A stretch of 8,116 nucleotides of DNA from Desulfobacterales bacterium. GTDB lineage: Bacteria; Desulfobacterota; Desulfobacteria; Desulfobacterales; Desulfobacteraceae. The stretch is from positions 1 to 8,116 of the forward strand of contig JAKSAU010000142.1 in the NCBI GenBank assembly GCA_022361535.1, written 5' to 3'. Shown piece by piece: positions 6,256 through 8,116 of the stretch. The position numbers and the translations under genes were made by a program. How positions within the stretch are numbered: the stretch's first letter is position 1; every line of letters starts with the position of its first letter. The notes under the pieces are model-generated. The model made no database searches. It was not told where the DNA came from and saw only the letters and a program-made list of their open reading frames with translations.

Positions 6256-6304
6256 GATGCGCTTTTTAGCGATTTTAGGGGTTTAATCTTAATGGATCGT
6301 CGCA

Positions 6305-7072
6305 ATGGCTGAATTAGAATTAAAAAATATCAGTGTTCGGTTTGGTGGCCTTCTCGCCCTGTCCAGTTTAAGTTTTACGATCGGCAATGGCCGGGTCGTA
6401 GGCCTTATCGGACCTAATGGGGCCGGAAAAACCACTGTTTTCAATGTTCTCACCGGTGTGTACCAGGCATCGGAAGGAGATGTGGTCTTTAATGGCGAAA
6501 GTATACTGGGAAAACGGCCCTATGTGATCTTTGAAAAGGGGATCGCAAGGACATTCCAGAATATCAGGTTGTTTTCGGCCATGACTGCTGTTGAAAACGC
6601 TATGGTGGCCAGGCATTGCCGGGCGGGAAAAGGTGTCATCGGTTCCATTTTAAGAACCCCGTCTCAGAAACGGGAAGAGGCATGGATAAAAGAAAAAGCC
6701 ATGGAGGCTTTGACATTTATGGGCGTTGATAAATTCGCCGATACCGTGGCCTCAAATATGCCCTATGGCCTGCAGCGCCGCCTTGAAATCGCCAGGGCCA
6801 TTGCCTCGGAGCCCCAGGTTCTGCTGTTAGACGAACCTGCCGCAGGTATGAATCCCAGCGAGTCCTCAGAGTTGATGCATGATATTGCACGCATAAAAGA
6901 TCTCGGCATTGACGTGCTCCTTGTGGAGCATGACATGAAAGTGGTCATGGGTGTGTGTGATCATATTGTTTGTGTTGATCATGGTGTGAAAATTGCCGAA
7001 GGAGATCCGTCTGAAATCCAGAACAATCCAAAGGTAATCGAGGCATATCTTGGTCAGCCTGCCAACCAATAA
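6305..7072 (+). CDS. livG: Branched-chain amino acid ABC transporter ATPase LivG
   Basis: This 255-residue protein is a cytoplasmic ATP-hydrolysing subunit of a high-affinity LIV-type importer for leucine, isoleucine and valine or related compounds. Walker A GPNGAGKT is at 36-43, the Q-loop Gln is in ARTFQN (81-86), the signature region reads YGLQRRLEIARA (154-165), Walker B with catalytic Glu is VLLLDEP (172-178), followed by AAGMNP, and the H-loop His is His209 in VEHDM. The fast start with RFGGLLAL and the YGxQRRLEIARA form are characteristic of LivG as opposed to LivF. The length is normal. The start ATG has only a weak GGA nine bases upstream. It is the first gene of its operon and lies 16 nt before a binding-protein gene; the permeases LivH and LivM and the second ATPase LivF are not in the window. 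The actual substrate is not shown by the sequence. Confidence 0.95.
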   Translation: MAELELKNISVRFGGLLALSSLSFTIGNGRVVGLIGPNGAGKTTVFNVLTGVYQASEGDVVFNGESILGKRPYVIFEKGIARTFQNIRLFSAMTAVENAMVARHCRAGKGVIGSILRTPSQKREEAWIKEKAMEALTFMGVDKFADTVASNMPYGLQRRLEIARAIASEPQVLLLDEPAAGMNPSESSELMHDIARIKDLGIDVLLVEHDMKVVMGVCDHIVCVDHGVKIAEGDPSEIQNNPKVIEAYLGQPANQ

Positions 7073-7077
7073 TTTTT

Positions 7078-7083
7078 AGGAGG
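7078..7083 (+). promoter_or_regulatory. Strong ribosome binding site of the binding-protein gene
   Basis: AGGAGG lies five bases before the ATG at 7089 in the 16-nt gap after livG. It is a consensus site, much stronger than that of livG, and fits the need for excess binding protein over ATPase. Confidence 0.85.
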
Positions 7084-7088
7084 AGAAA

Positions 7089-8116
7089 ATGAGAAAAAGA
7101 GTTGTTTCAATTTTGGCAATGGGCCTTATCCTGGTTCCATTTCTCGTGGGCGGTGTTTACGCGAAAACCCTGAAGCTCGGTTCCATGAGTCCGCTGACAG
7201 GTCCCTATGCCTCTGATGGTACAGACATTAAAAACGGTGTCCTCACTGCCATTGAAGTTTTTGAAGAACAAGGCGGAATGCCCGGTTACGACAAAATCGA
7301 ACTGTTTCCCCAGGATACAGCTTGTGACCCCAGACAGGCAGTTGCTGCAGCCAACAAACTGGTTAACCTTGAAGTTGCCGGTGTTGTAGGTGCTTACTGT
7401 TCTTCTTCCACCATTCCTTCCTCCGACGTTCTGGATGAAGAAGAAATTATCATGATTACCCCGGCCTCCACTAATGAAAAGGTTACTGACAGAGGCCTTC
7501 CCTACATGTTCCGTATGTGCGGCCGTGACGATGACCAGGCTCCTGCTGCTGCAAAGTTCATCAAAGAACAGCTTGGCGCAAAAACCCTGTTTATCGTAGA
7601 TGATAAAACCACCTATTCCCAGGGTCTGGCTGACGGCGTTAAAAAAGCTGCCGAAAGCATGGGAATGAAAGTTCTTGCCCATGAGCATGTAAACCAGGGC
7701 GACAAAGACTTTTCCGCTATCCTGACTCTGGCCAAAAAAGCCAACGCTGATGTGTATTACATGTCTTTGCAGGGTTTCTCTCCTGCTGCCATGATGACGC
7801 TGCAGGCCAAACGTCTGGGTATGAAATCCCAGATCGTTACCCAGGATGCCGTTTTCCAGCCCAAGTACATGGAAGTTGCCAAAGACGCTGCTGAAGGCGT
7901 TTTCTTGACTTACGGCTACACTGATCCCAATACGCCTGAATACAAAGCATTTGAAAAACGCTATGTACCTAAATATGGTAAAATTGCTGCCTATGCCACT
8001 TATGCATATGATGCTGCTACCGCTCTGTTGAAAGGCATCAAGGCTGCCGGTACCACTGACTCTGCCAAAGTTAAAGCAGAGCTGATGAAACTGGATTTCC
8101 AGGGTGTTGCCAAACG
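7089..8116 (+). CDS. Branched-chain amino acid ABC transporter periplasmic binding protein, 3' end missing
   Basis: I translated this open frame by hand: 342 complete codons without a stop up to the window edge, so only about the last 30 residues of a family member (usually about 370-380) should be missing. It begins with a signal peptide (MRKRVVSILAMGLILVPFLV, then GGVYA) with likely cleavage after VYA near residue 25. The mature part starts KTLKLGSMSPLTGPYASDG, the hallmark of LivJ/LivK-type type I periplasmic binding proteins, and continues with QDTACDPRQAVAAANKLV, GVVGAYCSSSTIP, ITPASTNEKVTD and KTTYSQGLADGVKKAAE. It captures the substrate in the periplasm and delivers it to the membrane permeases. 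Codons are strongly biased to GCT, GTT, ACC and TTC, suggesting high expression. Ligand may be leucine/isoleucine/valine or another amino acid or amide; the sequence does not decide. Confidence 0.93.
   Translation, partial: MRKRVVSILAMGLILVPFLVGGVYAKTLKLGSMSPLTGPYASDGTDIKNGVLTAIEVFEEQGGMPGYDKIELFPQDTACDPRQAVAAANKLVNLEVAGVVGAYCSSSTIPSSDVLDEEEIIMITPASTNEKVTDRGLPYMFRMCGRDDDQAPAAAKFIKEQLGAKTLFIVDDKTTYSQGLADGVKKAAESMGMKVLAHEHVNQGDKDFSAILTLAKKANADVYYMSLQGFSPAAMMTLQAKRLGMKSQIVTQDAVFQPKYMEVAKDAAEGVFLTYGYTDPNTPEYKAFEKRYVPKYGKIAAYATYAYDAATALLKGIKAAGTTDSAKVKAELMKLDFQGVAK

Larger units (their letters stand above)
6002..6304. other. Divergent intergenic region between lexA and livG
   Basis: About 300 bp separate the two divergent operons. 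The lexA-proximal half holds the TTGACA array and inverted repeats. The middle has a 13-bp palindrome ATGGT-TAG-ACCAT (6123-6135) and a loose GGT-N10-ACC (6166-6181). The livG-proximal half holds a 15-bp palindrome, a TTGACA box and phased GCTA repeats. I see no ORF with a credible ribosome site and no tRNA or known riboswitch. Confidence 0.6.

Noticed and set aside
6260..6271. CGCT-TTTT-AGCG hairpin in the livG leader as an attenuator or riboswitch
   Set aside because: A four-base stem is too weak, there is no following T-run, and no leader peptide rich in branched-chain codons is seen.
7107..7688. A 193-codon minus-strand open frame opposite the binding-protein gene
   Set aside because: The plus strand has a strong ribosome site, signal peptide and family motifs. 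The antisense frame is explained by the strong codon bias of the real gene.

Overview
The window looks like chromosomal DNA from a Gram-negative anaerobe, most likely a sulfate-reducing deltaproteobacterium of the Desulfobacterales type. This rests on the overall feel of the proteins, the moderate GC content and the combination of an SOS mutagenesis cassette with a LIV-type transporter; no rRNA or other phylogenetic marker is present, so the assignment is tentative. Nothing suggests a phage, transposon, CRISPR array or tRNA.

Layout. Positions 1-318 are an AT-rich stretch without a credible gene, carrying a nested inverted repeat. Positions 319-6001 are one tight minus-strand operon read right to left: lexA, a DUF72 (YecE-type) gene, imuB (a Y-family polymerase homologue) and dnaE2/imuC (error-prone DNA polymerase III alpha). 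Intergenic gaps are 4, 5 and 22 nt. Positions 6002-6304 are a divergent intergenic region with three tandem TTGACA hexamers and inverted repeats on the lexA side, and a palindrome plus TTGACA box on the other side. Positions 6305-8116 are a plus-strand operon: livG (branched-chain amino acid ABC transporter ATPase) followed by a livK/livJ-type periplasmic binding protein that runs off the right edge.

How the genes work together. The minus-strand operon is a LexA-controlled adaptive mutagenesis ('mutasome') cassette. DNA damage should trigger LexA self-cleavage (A-G site, Ser and Lys dyad all present), releasing expression of LexA itself, the DUF72 protein, ImuB and DnaE2. The ImuB protein has lost the acidic residues expected at the Y-family active site but keeps a clear beta-clamp motif (QADLF), while DnaE2 keeps its three catalytic aspartates but has only a degenerate clamp motif. 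This fits ImuB as a non-catalytic adaptor that brings DnaE2 to the clamp. The usual cassette member imuA is absent and a DUF72 gene occupies its place, which is the most interesting feature of the window. The livG-livK operon is an unrelated transport function whose promoter lies back to back with the SOS promoter.
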